Of a stretch of 64,000 nt of DNA, positions 49,257 to 60,656 are shown in pieces. Under the pieces are notes generated by a model. It made no database searches. It saw only the letters and a program-made list of their open reading frames with translations, and was not told where the DNA came from. The stretch is from Penelope pileata (lineage: Eukaryota > Chordata > Aves > Galliformes > Cracidae). The stretch is taken from positions 115,448 to 179,447 of the forward strand of contig WBMW01001708.1 in the NCBI GenBank assembly GCA_013396635.1, read 5' to 3'. The position numbers and the translations under genes are program-made. Each line of letters starts with the position of its first letter. Within the stretch, counting starts at the first letter, position 1.

Positions 49257-51930
49257 TTCAGTTATATTTGAGAGCATATGAGGCTGTTTACAAAATACAG
49301 TGAGTCTGCAGGCAGTAAGCAGGGACCTTCACCTCTTGAGAGAGGATTGATTGATGGAGGTCCCCTCCTGGGTCCCCCTGGATTGAGAAGGCTGAGGTGG
49401 TACAGAGAGCCTGGAGTTTGGCTGCCACCTTGGCTCCTGCCTTAGTGATTCTCCAGGCCAAGTTACAATATGTATGTGATATACACAAATCGTATATATA
49501 TACATATAATCACTCCTTAAAAAACAGCTCAGGCCTCAGTGGATTGGACAGTGACAAATATTGCATCCATATCTTAAAGGGCTTAGGTGTAATGACAGAA
49601 ATTATGGTCTGCTAGGGCTTACACCTGAATTTCACGAAATCGTTGGTGTTATAATAAAAAGCAAACTACCAAAACAGCTGGAAGGTCCTGAGCTCCTAAT
49701 TTCACCTCAGTAATACTGCTGCAGAAGTATGCATCTGAATTTTTGAAACTTCATTGAACATTCCAGTACGACCTGTCCAAGCTGTGACTAGGGAGCCTAA
49801 CACTCTAAGCACAAAAGCCAAAACATATTCCTAGAATAAAACAATGCATGGAAGAAAAAGGGTTAAACGATAGCTGTCTGTAATGGTAAAGCATAACCCT
49901 GGGTACCACAAGCTGCTGTTGTGGCTGCTGTTGTGGCTGCTGTCCTGCTGTTTCCACAACATGATCACAGTAACATGTTGGCAGCTGCAGCAACTTGGAG
50001 AGGTGACCCGTTTAAGGAGGACAAGTTTCTTTGAGCTAGCTGGAGTCTGAGAGGCCTCAGAGAAAGAAAAACAGGCTTGGCACATGGGCAGCAAGCATGG
50101 TACAGTGGCAAAAATTGTTTTTCACAGCTCAGAGGCCCATGGGCCGAAACTGACCCTCCTCATCTCTCCTTTTTAATGCGTGAGAAGAGAACCAAAGGAA
50201 GGAAGGGGAAAAAATCTCTACCAGACTCCTACATTTGTCCAGTCATCAAAGAGAAAAGAAATGTAAATTAATTTTCTGTACTACTCTGGGTTTTTAATTA
50301 ATTTGTACCCCAGGTGAAATTCATCTCACCCGCATATTGAAGTCTTCAAATTTAATGTTTAAATGTGAGCTAGTCTCTGCAGGCTTCTTTCATGCTCAGT
50401 GCAAAAGCTTCTATTTTTAACAACTCCTTACTTTTGAATGGGAAGTTAGGCAACAAGATGCTCCAGAAAACATCACTCGGTGATGGCCATGGTCTTCACC
50501 TTCTGGTCTTGTTCCTGAGCTGTCTATAGGAGCCTCTCTATAGCATCAGCCCTTCGTGCATAGTGATGGACAAAATAGCACTCTGTTCTGACTGATCACA
50601 GTGATTGCCAAAAGCTTTTTCTAATCACCTCCAGAAAAAGTTCATGAAATGTTTTATTGCTTTAAATCACATTAATTTATGCACCAGAAAAAATGCAACA
50701 AGCCAACGGAGTGTTCCTGAGTGACAATCAGCTTGCCTTTGCTTTGCCTTTCCTTTTATCCTTGATCAGAGAGAGGCTTTTTTTGCTGAGAGACATTTTT
50801 GTCCTTCATACCTTTGCACAAAGAGTCTTCCTAGTCATGAGAAAACAAAACAAAACAAAATAAGAAACAAAGGGAAGTATGTACATGTTTGTGTATGTGT
50901 ACATTTTGTAGGAAAATTATGCATCTGCGGCAATATTTTTCAGTGCATGTGGGCTGATCCCTGTGCCCAGAAAGGACCCTGGCTATAGTTAGGTGTGCAG
51001 TGCTGTTTGCTTGGTGGGAGAACGTGGAGGCTGACGTGTGTGTGCGTTCACCTGTTTCCCGTGCTGCTGGGCACAGAGGGCAAAGGACAAAAGAGGCTCT
51101 GGCACTCATCAACATCTTTAAAGTCTGAGGATGATTACTGGAAAGTGTGTAAAATATTGCATCCTGGCTCCAGGAAATAAATCGGAAATGATAGTGCCCT
51201 GCAATCGGGGCAGTTCTGTTTTTCTTGCCTGCTCACGGCTGTGGGATGTTTCAGTAGTGTTTTGGGCAGGGGTACTGATGCTTGGGTGGACACAGAGCTG
51301 CTCTGTAGCACGGGACACACGTTACATGTGTGAGGAGTGGTGCCGGGCGCTCTTCCTTGGCCTGGAACAGCGATGTGAGTGGATGCACAGCCAGGTAAAG
51401 GAGCCTGGGAGCTCACAGGGCAACCCTGCTCTGAAGCATCTCAGCATTCAGAGGGGAAGATGAAGGAGGATCAAACCCACTGTCCTCCAGTGGGTTTGAC
51501 CTGGTTTAGAGGACTGATATAAGAGTTGTAGAGAGGAAGACAGAAAAATGCTTGCACAAAGCCAAGCATCCAAGTGCTAAACACCTCGTACACACTGCTC
51601 ATTTTGCACAGCACCTCGGCAGCCCACACAGCTGGCACATTGCTGCCAAGGGGCAGAGAGCACATTGCTTCCATCCCCTGCACTGAGGCTTGGGCTATGC
51701 AGGTTATTGGGGTGCTTCATTACCCTACAGATAAAAAAGGGCCCAAATATCTTGCCATCTCCAAGGACCACGGCTGGGAACAATAAAGGGGATATTGCTC
51801 CTTTTTTCCCCTGCATGGCAGCAGATGGGAGGAAATTAAAACTAATCAGTCTCTCCCTGCCCTGCATTGCCACCTCCAGCAGCTCCGAGCATGCTCAGCT
51901 CCTGACCTCGCTGAACTGAGCTGGGGGCAG
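49257..51930. other. Intergenic, no gene recognised
   Basis: Small simple repeats: TA-rich at 49490-49511, a 12-base tandem (GCTGCTGTTGTG, 2.6 units) at 49912-49942, and (AAAAC)n at 50842-50860. A perfect 11-bp stem-loop lies at 51471-51499. No coding region. Confidence 0.5.
51471..51499. other. Perfect 11-bp stem-loop
   Basis: Arms TCAAACCCACT (51471-51481) and AGTGGGTTTGA (51489-51499) with a 7-base loop GTCCTCC. The loop is complementary to the GGAGGA just before the left arm (51465-51470). No attached gene, so role unknown; may be chance. Confidence 0.4.
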
Positions 51931-51939
51931 AGAAACTGC

Positions 51940-52400
51940 TCCAACATGGATCCAAAACACGGGGCCCATCCTTCAGGAGTTTCTCCAGCATGGTCCCCAC
52001 AGGCAGCAGCTGCCCCAGGCCTCCTGCCCCACCACGGGCTCCTCTCCATGGCTGCAGCTCGGCCCAGGGCTGCTCCCACTGGGGCTCTTCATGGGCTGCA
52101 GCCTCCTCCAGGCCACATCCACTGCTGCACCGTGGGCTCCTCCATGGCTGCACGTGGAGATCTGCTCCATGTGGCGCCCAAGGGCTGCAGGGGAACAGCC
52201 TGCTTCGCTGTGGGCCTCTCCTGGGCTGCAGTCTCTTTCTTCAATCTGCTCTCCCAGAGCACACCCAGCGTTGCTCATGGCTCAGCTCTGCCTGGCAGTG
52301 GGTCCCCTTTGGGGCACCTGAAACTGGCTCTGATCTGATGTGAGACAGCTGCTGCCCCCCTGTACCAAAACCTTGCCACGTAAGCCCAATACACTTGCAC
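51940..52400 (+). mobile_element. Probable old avian endogenous retrovirus LTR (solo) fragment
   Basis: A GC-rich block with imperfect 35-45 base reiterations of CTCCATGGCTGCAG / TTCATGGGCTGCAGCC / CAAGGGCTGCAGGGG words (52040-52230), followed by ACCAAAACCTTGCCACG and TAAGCCCAATACACTTG. This arrangement resembles LTRs of ERVL-type elements known from birds. No gag, pol or env is nearby, so it would be a solo LTR. The family is recalled, not searched, and edges are approximate. Open frames on both strands here are composition artefacts. Confidence 0.45.
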
Positions 52401-55400
52401 AGGGGATGTGAGCCCCTCTGTGAGGGTGTCCTGGAAGAAACAAGTGCCACAGTAGTGCTGGATACGGTGGGAATGAGACATTTCACTTTGTTCCTGGCAG
52501 AGGCAGGCTCACAACAGGTGGGTAACTGCTGCCTTGGAGACAGGGGGAAAGACAAGCGGCAGCCACAGTGCGGGAGCCTATCTGAGGAGCAGCAGTGGAT
52601 CTGCTGTCAAATAGATTTTGTTCAGGAGTTATTTGCTGTGTTCTGCATTCTAATACCAACTGCTGCTGGGATCTCTGAAGGAATGTAAAGGGTTTATGCT
52701 GTTTATAGCGTTGTCTGGGTGTCTAAATGTTCATTTCCATATGAAGCAGCTATGACTGTCATTTTGCTTGGCGACTATTAACACCGTATGAAATAGCCCA
52801 AAGGCTTTAGCCAGGGTGATGTGCTCTGAAGTCCCCTCGAGGCCGAGATCTGTGCTGCCAAACTGCGGGGAGCAGAGCAACGTGGCTGTGTGCTGCATTG
52901 ACTTGCCTCCCCTTAAAAACCCTCCAAAAAACTTAATTATTTTACGGCATGAACTTGCAGTTTCCTTTTCCACTCTCACTCTAGATACTGAGTGATCCCC
53001 AGTGCCAGCGCTGCCTTGCACTTCGCATCTGCTGCTCTCCTCCTGTCTGTTTAATATTCACCCCAAGCACGAGCTGCACGGCGGGGCACCCTGCCTTAAC
53101 GCACCTGCAAACTTTGGCAGCGGGCGAGCAGCTGATGAGAGAGAAACATCACGGCCCCGCGCCTCCCCAGCGCTGTGCAAGAGGCTCCATATGCTCTGGT
53201 GCTCGCAGGAAGATACAAATCTGGCATTGCACCAAAATTGTTCTCCCCACCCTTGAAAGCAGGTCTGCGTCTAAAGCATGGCACGACATGACCATCAGCT
53301 TGGTGAGTCTGCCTGGCAGGAGCATGGGTAATCTGTGGGGCAGGATAGAGGGCTCGTGTCACCTGCATGGGGGTCACAAGGTGACTGTGTTCATTTCACA
53401 AAGGTCTACATGCCTCAAGCTCTGTTTGTTCCAGACATACCAGTCCAGAGAGGTGCTTTGGAGGCAGCACCCTGGTCAGTGTGTGAAGGGCTTGCTGATG
53501 TCCAGAGCTTCCCTTCTGCCTTCCCCTTCCGTCCCTCTGGCCAGCAGCAGGTTGCTTTGAATGACACAGAGATTTCCACCTTCTGCAGCCAACTCAGAGA
53601 TGGGGGTTGGACTGGGCAGGATGCATGCCCAAGCAATGCAGCAAACATCTCATCTCCCACAGAGGGACTGGGGAATCTTTATTCTATAATCAGGGTTGGA
53701 GCAGGTTGGGGAATTTTTTCCCTTCCTTTCCAGAGCAAATCTCTTGGAGCTGCACCCAGCCCCATGTGGGCACTGCAAAAGTGCTGCTGCCACTGATGGA
53801 GATGCGGGTTGGGCTGAGGAATGACAGCACGGATCTGGAGAAAGGGCCCCTCTGTCTCACTTTCAGGATGGTTGGGGGAAGTATTTGACCTGCCCAGCAC
53901 GGGAAATAGCACTGAGGCTGCAAGGCTGAGGCTGGCTGCCCAGCAGTGTATATACAGGACGAGAAGCAGTGAAATGCAATGAACTGAAATCACAGCCTCC
54001 CCTCCAGTGGTCAGCTTAAAATCCATTCCTGGAGACAGACCATGCACAGGCAATAAATACATCTACATGTCCCCACTGTGCTGAATTGTCCCACACGTTC
54101 AGCTCCTTCTGTACCTCACTAAAATGCCCCTGACCGACGTGCACCCTCATTTTTCCCTACAAATGACATCATTGTCTGTATTTACACCTTTCCCAGTCTA
54201 TGAGTGATTAGCAAATATTGGGCAGTTTGAACCACACATTGATTTGTTCTTCATTTTCTCATGGAGGTGTTGATTGTTGTCAAGTAAGGTCATTACCAAG
54301 GAATGAATACTTTATGTCACCATCTGCAATGAACCACGTGTTGCAATCAAAGAAAGACATCAACGTGATTTATTTTAACTGTATTTATTTCCTGTAATTT
54401 TTTATTCATTAAGTCCTTTATCAGCTATTCCACATTTTTGCCAAGGATCGATTTCAAGCTGTAAATCAGTAACAGTATTGGCCTTATGAACACTCAGCTC
54501 TCTCGATCTGCCCTTTTAAAGTACTGGCACAACTTCAGCTCTTATCCAGTCCTCTGCACTCAGGTGTTACTGAAACTAACGATGATTTACAGAGCTCTTC
54601 GGCCACCCCTTTTAAAGTCAAGGAGCATTCTGGCAGGTTGGTCATGTTCGGCATACTGCAGACGGGATGCAGATTTTGTCAGAGGTGTTTTACCCCACTG
54701 CTGCAACACTGGGTATTAATGGCACCCACGTTACGTTAACTGTGTGTCTGCTGCCGTCCTGCTTTGTGGGTACAGCAACGGATCCGAGGGGAAGGTGGTG
54801 ATGTGCCCCTGAAGAACACAGCACCTAAAGCACTACTTTATGACAATCGCTCTGGCACTTTGTCAGTTGCACCTCAGCGCAGCCGTTGCTGGAACTAATA
54901 CTCAGTAATTACCTTTGTCAGATGAAATTTCCTTATTCGACTGCAACTTTACATGCATGAAAACACTGTCAATGCCAGTTTAAAGGCCACAGCTCTCAGA
55001 GGGAATTTTTTAGGAAAAATCCAGGTGATTTAATGGAAGGTGACGTCACCTGGCTGTGTCCTGGCATCACCTGTGTGCCCTGCCGTCATCAAGGAGAAAT
55101 GTCAGCAGGGCAGGAGGAAGGCGCTCAGCCAACCTGCCATTCAATCCAAGGGCATTCTTTCATGACCTTTTCCTCTCCCTGAAATACACAGAGGTGGGGT
55201 TGCAGGCTGCCTCGAGAGCCGCCGCTCCCTGAGCCTTGTCCAGCTGCACGGTCAGCAGGCAGCAGGCAGCACGCGGCTGCTGCAGCCATCGGCTCCTCTG
55301 CAGATGTTCATCGAGCTGTCAGGGCAGCGAGAGGCAAGCACACGAATTGGAAGTGTGGAAGGTTAGTTAAATCTTTTCTGGAAGTGTTGTGCAGCTATTA

Positions 55401-58400
55401 CATTGCATAGGCAAGTCAATAATAATGGGTAATAAAGTTCTTTTGAGAAATTAAATTGGAGCCCAATTTTTTGCGCAGCTTGGCATTCAAACCAGAGCGT
55501 TCCACCCTCCTGGTACATGATAAACATTTACTAATTAATCCTCACAAAGCCTCAGTGAGGTAGATCTCTTCACACCACTGACTCTGTTTTATAAATGGGA
55601 ACAAGAAGGTACGAGACACATCCTTTGAAGCTGGGGCTGTGTATGTCTTCTAACACGATCTGGGTCTCTGGGAGCTCACTCAGCATGTGTATCTGAATAG
55701 CAAGAGCTCTGTGAAAAGCCTCAGAGCCAGGATTAGAAGTCAAGGCTTCTTTATGCTCCTTCGTATGCTTTGAACATAGCCACATGTTTTGATGTGAATC
55801 TTCAGCTGAAATACTGATATTTTTCCTGCGTGATAACATTACGTTGCAGGAATGGTATTTAGAAGCCAATGGTCTTTAGCCTCAAGCAAGAGCTGTAGGA
55901 ATTGGCCCATAATGGAGCTGCTAATTATGTGCAGAATCAAAGGAACAGAACGTAGGACCAGCTAGAAGCTGTTATTTGCAGAAGATCAGTAAGGATTGTA
56001 TGAGATGTGGGTTGTCAAATAGATGTGGATGCAGCTTGCACCAGGATATTGGACTACCCGCAACTATGGGAAAATTAGAAATATTTGGTGTTGTTTTATA
56101 ATTCTGTCTGTCTCCCTGTCACTGCTTGAGGCATAGCATGAATAAACACAGGATGCAACGAGAGGGGACTTCATCCCAGACACATCCCAGACTTCATCCC
56201 AGACTTCATCTGCAGCACAAGTAGGCGTCTTCCCCATTGATCCCAGTTTAAGCTTTGTCTACTTATACAGAGTGTAAAGCTGAACTTGCAGTTTATTCCA
56301 TGGCCTGTGCAAGGATCCCACAAGGCACAGGATTGCAGGAGTGACAGAGAATCTGCAGTACTCACCCAACAGCGAATTAAGATGGGGATGGACACAGCCC
56401 CGTCAGACACGAGGCTGTGTAAACACGTCATTATTTGCTAAAATAGTGGGCTGATGTCCAGCTTCCCAAATTGTCCGTGCTTCTGTGATGAAATTGTTGC
56501 CATGGTGGCCTAACAATTAAAAAAGCAACATTAGCAGGAAGATACCAATGACATAGATGTCTAATAATTTAACATAGTGCCTTTGGGGAACTTTTTACCC
56601 AATTGTATTTAGCTCAAAAGTTATTCCTTCTGTTTCAGACCTAAAGGAGATCTGACATGCTTTAAAGCATGACAGTTTTTAGAAGTACTTGGATTGTATT
56701 TTGGAGCAGTGTTGTTCAGGTGAAGCAAATGGTCCATCTTCTCCTTTAAGCTTAGCTGAAAAAGGCGACGTAGCTTCCACTACCAAGCTGAGCTGAATCT
56801 GGCTGGATAAGGAAGCATCTCTCCAACTCATTTTTGGCTGAACAACCCTAACACAACAAAAGCAGTTAAATTCCCAAAAAGTACAACTCTGTGTTGGTGA
56901 TGAGCTGTCCAGAGAAAGCAGTGCAGCTTTCATACCTTCACTAAAAAAGTAGCTCAAGAGTTTGTCACAATTTTTGATACATCAGAGCTATCGCTGACTT
57001 ACTTCATGTAATGAAGAAATTACAAAGCCTTTGCCAGCTGTGGAGATGTTGGTCAATGGTTAGTGCACAGCAGAGACTGTTTCAGGGAATTAGAAGATTG
57101 CTCCCATCCCACCCATCTTCTTGAATTAGTTAACATTAGAAGTATGCTTTTACAAGACAAGACGGATAAAATTCCAACTCACACAGAATTTGGCCATTGC
57201 ATTCAGCGGGTGTAGGGTTTTACCTAATATTTCGAACAGAATTTTATAAAGTAGTGTTGAAAAAGATCTCAAGGGCTGCCTTATCTCTCCTCTTGCCTGG
57301 AGACAGGATCAGCTGCATCTGTGTCACTGCTGATGGATGTTTGGTCCTGGAAGAGCTGCAAGGCTTGATAGCACCTTGAGCCCTGCTTCCATTTGTACCT
57401 GTCTTGAGATAGGAAAAGTAAAAAGGGCTTTTTAACCAATTCAAGCAGGATTTTTGACCAGTTTAAAGGACCAGTGACAATTTTAACTTCTGATGCCTCA
57501 TGATCCACTAAGGATAGAAACTAATCCTATCCATCACCAGGGAGCTTTCCCGTGATTTATAGACACTTTTCCCTTTTATCTCTTCTTCTTGAGAGATCTG
57601 ACATGAAATCATATCATTCCGATTCCCATCTTGTCTTTTTCTCCACCGTTTCAGTTCCAATCTGATTTCAGTGGCTGCCCCTGAAGAAGTGATGGTTGAA
57701 ACTAATGCTTTTCTTTATCTGGAGGTCTGTCAGTCTTCCAGCAGCACAGTACAAAGTGCATAATTCTCATTCTGGGAGTGAAATGTCAACAACGTTGGCA
57801 ACATGGAAAGGCAGGGAGGCCACAGAGCAACAGCCTCTAGGCAGAGCAGAAGCTCTGGGAAGGAAGAGAATGAGGGATGGGCAAAATAATTATTAAGAAT
57901 CATTAAGTTTGGTTCTCGCAGCGGAGCACATCTGTGGGTTAGTTCTGCTTCCAGAATGAAACAGTGCCCATCGTTAGCTGCCCCTCATCTGCAACCCAGT
58001 GCCCATGGAAATTAAATGAGGTCTTTGCTTTGACTCAAGAGAACCTGAATCACACTCATAAATACCAAAACACGGCTCCTCATTGGCAAGAAATCTGAAA
58101 TACACCCCTTGCATCCCCTGCAAGTGCAGGAAACCTGCTCCACACAGCTGCTCAAAATACATCTATGATTTAGAATGGCAAACACGGACACAAAGTTTAA
58201 CATTCACAGCCCAGGAACGCCTGGAGTTTTGGAAAGTAAAAGTCTGAAGCAGATGCTTTGCAGTTAGAAAATGAGACAGGTAGATTTCCCATGCATTATT
58301 TCTCATTCCAGTGTATACCATGCATTAAGCTTTCACAATAAATTTTTTAAAAACTTGCTACATGGAATAGAATAGCAAATAGCACAATCTGTTGTTGATA

Positions 58401-58562
58401 AAGCATGTGAGAAAGGGCTTTGTACTTGGGAGTCTGCTTTTAACCCTTAAGGAAGAGATTATCCCTCAAATACAAACACTTAATGATCTCTACCAGTGAA
58501 AGGCAAGACAAAGTCTGTTCAATCAAACCATAAACATCTAGCTTCATCCACAATCACAATCA
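52401..58562. other. Intergenic 3' of the receptor, no gene recognised
   Basis: No second gene is supported; frames of up to 153 codons (53335-53796) lack domain features. A 14-bp palindrome with a full CRE core (AGGTGACGTCACCT) lies at 55038-55051, and a 12-base tandem (ACTTCATCCCAG, about 3.6 units) at 56168-56210. The end nearest the receptor may include its 3' UTR. Confidence 0.5.
55038..55051. promoter_or_regulatory. Palindromic CRE-like site
   Basis: AGGTGACGTCACCT is a perfect 14-bp palindrome containing the full CREB/ATF core TGACGTCA. About 4 kb 3' of the receptor stop. A regulatory role is inference only; palindromes of this size occur by chance a few times in 64 kb. Confidence 0.3.
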
Positions 58563-58591
58563 CAAACCCCCCTGACAGCAAGGGGGGTTTG
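58563..58591 (-). other. Perfect 10-bp stem-loop downstream of the receptor
   Basis: Arms 58563-58572 and 58582-58591 (CAAACCCCCC with GGGGGGTTTG) are perfect complements around a 9-base loop. It lies about 400 bases after the receptor stop and would be in the 3' UTR if the transcript runs that far. A 10-bp stem with a short loop is expected about once by chance in 64 kb, so function is not claimed. Confidence 0.4.
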
Positions 58592-58931
58592 CACATGGGC
58601 AAAGCTGATGAATGCTCCAGGAGACCAGCAGTGGGCTGCACCAGTTTCAAATAGAACCATTTGCCAGAAGCCGTCCCTGCACCATGACTGCATTACTCCT
58701 CGATGTCCCAAGAGCATCCCTGTGGAGGGGGTAGGAAAGCAGTGGGGGCACTGGAGGCAGAATGCTTTGTTGCTGGCCAGAGAAACCCTCAGATGCTGCT
58801 TCACAAAAGATAGCAACTGCCTTAGAATCCGGGACAGCCTGCATAGGAATGGGGTCCACTGCTGGGATGTACCCATGGGGATGTATCCTCAGCATCACCA
58901 CAGTATCTCTGGCTCTCAGCTTCCTCGGGAG

Positions 58932-58937
58932 TTTATT
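58932..58937 (-). promoter_or_regulatory. Candidate polyadenylation signal AATAAA
   Basis: TTTATT on the plus strand reads AATAAA on the receptor strand, 55 bases after the stop codon. It is the nearest canonical hexamer downstream of the gene. A 3' UTR this short would be unusual for a brain receptor mRNA, so a more distal signal may be used instead. Confidence 0.3.
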
Positions 58938-58991
58938 AGGCTCCACTGAGAGTTGAGAATAGCCTCTGGGGGCAGAGAGAGCTTGTCTTGC

Positions 58992-60625
58992 TCAGTGCTG
59001 TCTAAAGAATAGGTTCCTGAAGGCATTGTTGTAGTTTTTGTTGAAAGCAGTGTAGATGAGGGGATTAAAAAAGGAATTTGAATAGCCTAGCCATAGAAAA
59101 ATACTCTTCCAAATGGGCGGGATGTCGCACGAGCAGAGTGGGCTGATGAGCTCTGTGATGAAGAAGGGGATCCAGCAGAGCACGAAGACCCCGATGAGGA
59201 TGCCCACCATGAGGGCAGCTCTCCTCTCCTTCTGCTCTCTCCATGTGTCTCCGTCTGTCTGGAACGTAACTGTGGCATGCCGGACAGTGAAGACCATCTG
59301 TGGCTGCTGGGCAGCTTCCTTTACCTGCCAAAGACAAACACAAGTCGCATTGTACGCGTCTCAGCCGGCTGATCCTGCACAGCAGGTCTGCAGCCAAGCC
59401 ACAGGGAAATGCGAGCCATCTACGTCACGCTTCGGTTGGGGGCAGGTTGGGGCCATGACCCTCTTGGGGGTGACATGGGCTAGAAACTAAGGCCAGCAGG
59501 GACATATGTGCGTGAGGAATTGCTCACGCATCACAAGAAGATTATTTCCCTGTTTACAATCAGATCAGTACAACAGGCACACCACCTGATGCCATGCACA
59601 CAAGTCTTGCTTTCTCCAAACACATTGAGTTTGAAAGTCCTTAATAGGGAAGGCAAGACAATTAAAATACTTTTCCCTCTTACTCCCCCAAGAAACCTTC
59701 GCAGCGCACAATCACTATGCTCAGGATGAACTGACACAACCCAGGAAGGATTTGCAAGGATGTTTTGCACAAGTAAATCCAAAAACTCCCCGGCTGGAAT
59801 GGGATCCCATCCATTCACACGCTGGGAGGAGCTCAGCTTGGCTACTCCTAGGAGTTCCCCAGAGCAAACACAAGCCAGGTGACCTACCTCCATGGCTTCT
59901 GGTGTGATGGGCGTGATGGAGTTGCTCTTTCGAGATCCAATGCGAAACTTGGCCGCCTTGTAGATCTTCCAGTAGACAAAGAGCACCACACACAGGGGCA
60001 GGTAGAAGGCCCCAAAGGTGGAAAAGATGGTATAGGAAGGGTCCTGGCTGACCTGGCACTCCTCACTGTCCTCTGAGTAAGTCTCTCCCCAGCCAAAGAG
60101 CAGTGGGGCCAGGGAGATGAAGGCAGAGAGCACCCAGGTGAGCGCGATCATGATGTTGGAGATGCGGCGCCGGGTGCGCAGTGTGTACTCCAGGTGCCGG
60201 GTGATGGACCAGTAGCGGTCAAGGGCGATGGCAGTGACGTTCCAGATGCTGGCGGTGCAGCACAGGACGTCAAAGGAGATCCACACCTGACACAGCGAGC
60301 GACCCAGCCGCCACCGCCGGCCCGACAACTCGTGCACCAAGCTCAGGGGCATGACAAGGGCCGCCACCATCACGTCGGAGATGGCCATGGAAGCCACCAA
60401 GTTATGGGGCACCCGATGGAATGAGCGCACGCGGAGGATGGTGGCCAGGACCAAGCCATTCCAGAGGAAAGTGGCCACCACCAGCATGGCCAGGAGGGAG
60501 AGGACAAGCACGCTGAAGACAGAGAGCTGTGCCCTGCCACCCTCCAGCCCGCCAGGTGACCCACTCCGGTTACCGGCATCCAGCGTCGCGCCGGCAAGGC
60601 AGCTGGTGTTGAGCTGGTGGTCCAT
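58992..60625 (-). CDS. HTR5A: Serotonin receptor 5-HT5A-type (class A GPCR), two coding exons
   Basis: Exon 1 is 60625-59888 (246 codons) and exon 2 is 59324-58992 (110 codons plus TGA), giving 356 residues, close to the 357 of human 5-HT5A. The product is a plasma-membrane receptor for serotonin; the family is known to couple mainly to Gi/o in neurons. Visible features: two N-terminal glycosylation sites (N6, N19); TM1 about 36-60; TM2 with D84; TM3 with the amine-binding D119 followed by the DRY motif at 136-138; a likely disulfide C112-C190; TM4 about 155-175; TM5 about 195-217; the CWIPFF motif of TM6 at 296-301; NPLIY of TM7 at 333-337. The third cytoplasmic loop is short, as usual for 5-HT5. 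The start ATG has G at -3 and G at +4. The splice junction is GAG|GTAGGT to TTTGGCAG|GTAAAG and restores the family sequence MEVKEAAQQPQMVF. Loop and ECL2 residues (for example GETYSEDSEECQVS) favour HTR5A, but TM3 (WISFDVLCC) is 5B-like, so the bird 5B paralogue is the alternative. Confidence 0.93.
59325..59887 (-). other. Intron of the 5-HT5 receptor gene
   Basis: This is a 563-bp GT-AG intron at phase 0 in the third cytoplasmic loop. The donor reads GAG|GTAGGT. The acceptor is preceded by a pyrimidine-rich run (TTTGTCTTTGGCAG). The exon 1 frame stays open into the intron until a stop at 59531-59533, that is 118 extra codons. The intron position matches the single coding intron known for 5-HT5 receptor genes, but mammalian copies of that intron are, as I recall, many kilobases long. 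Confidence 0.88.
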
Positions 60626-60656
60626 GCCACCGCGCCGGGCACCTCGGTGCTCGGCT

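Noticed and set aside
51842..52343. Several open frames of 100-130 codons on both strands
   Set aside because: They fall in the GC-rich reiterated LTR-like block and are open in four or more phases, a composition effect.
56168..56210. 12-base tandem (ACTTCATCCCAG) considered as a CRISPR-like or regulatory array
   Set aside because: Only about 3.6 contiguous units without spacers; a minor tandem duplication.
60370..60642. Minus-strand frame starting just before the receptor ATG in another phase
   Set aside because: Its first codon is GTG, not ATG, and the protein has no family resemblance; it is an out-of-frame shadow of exon 1.
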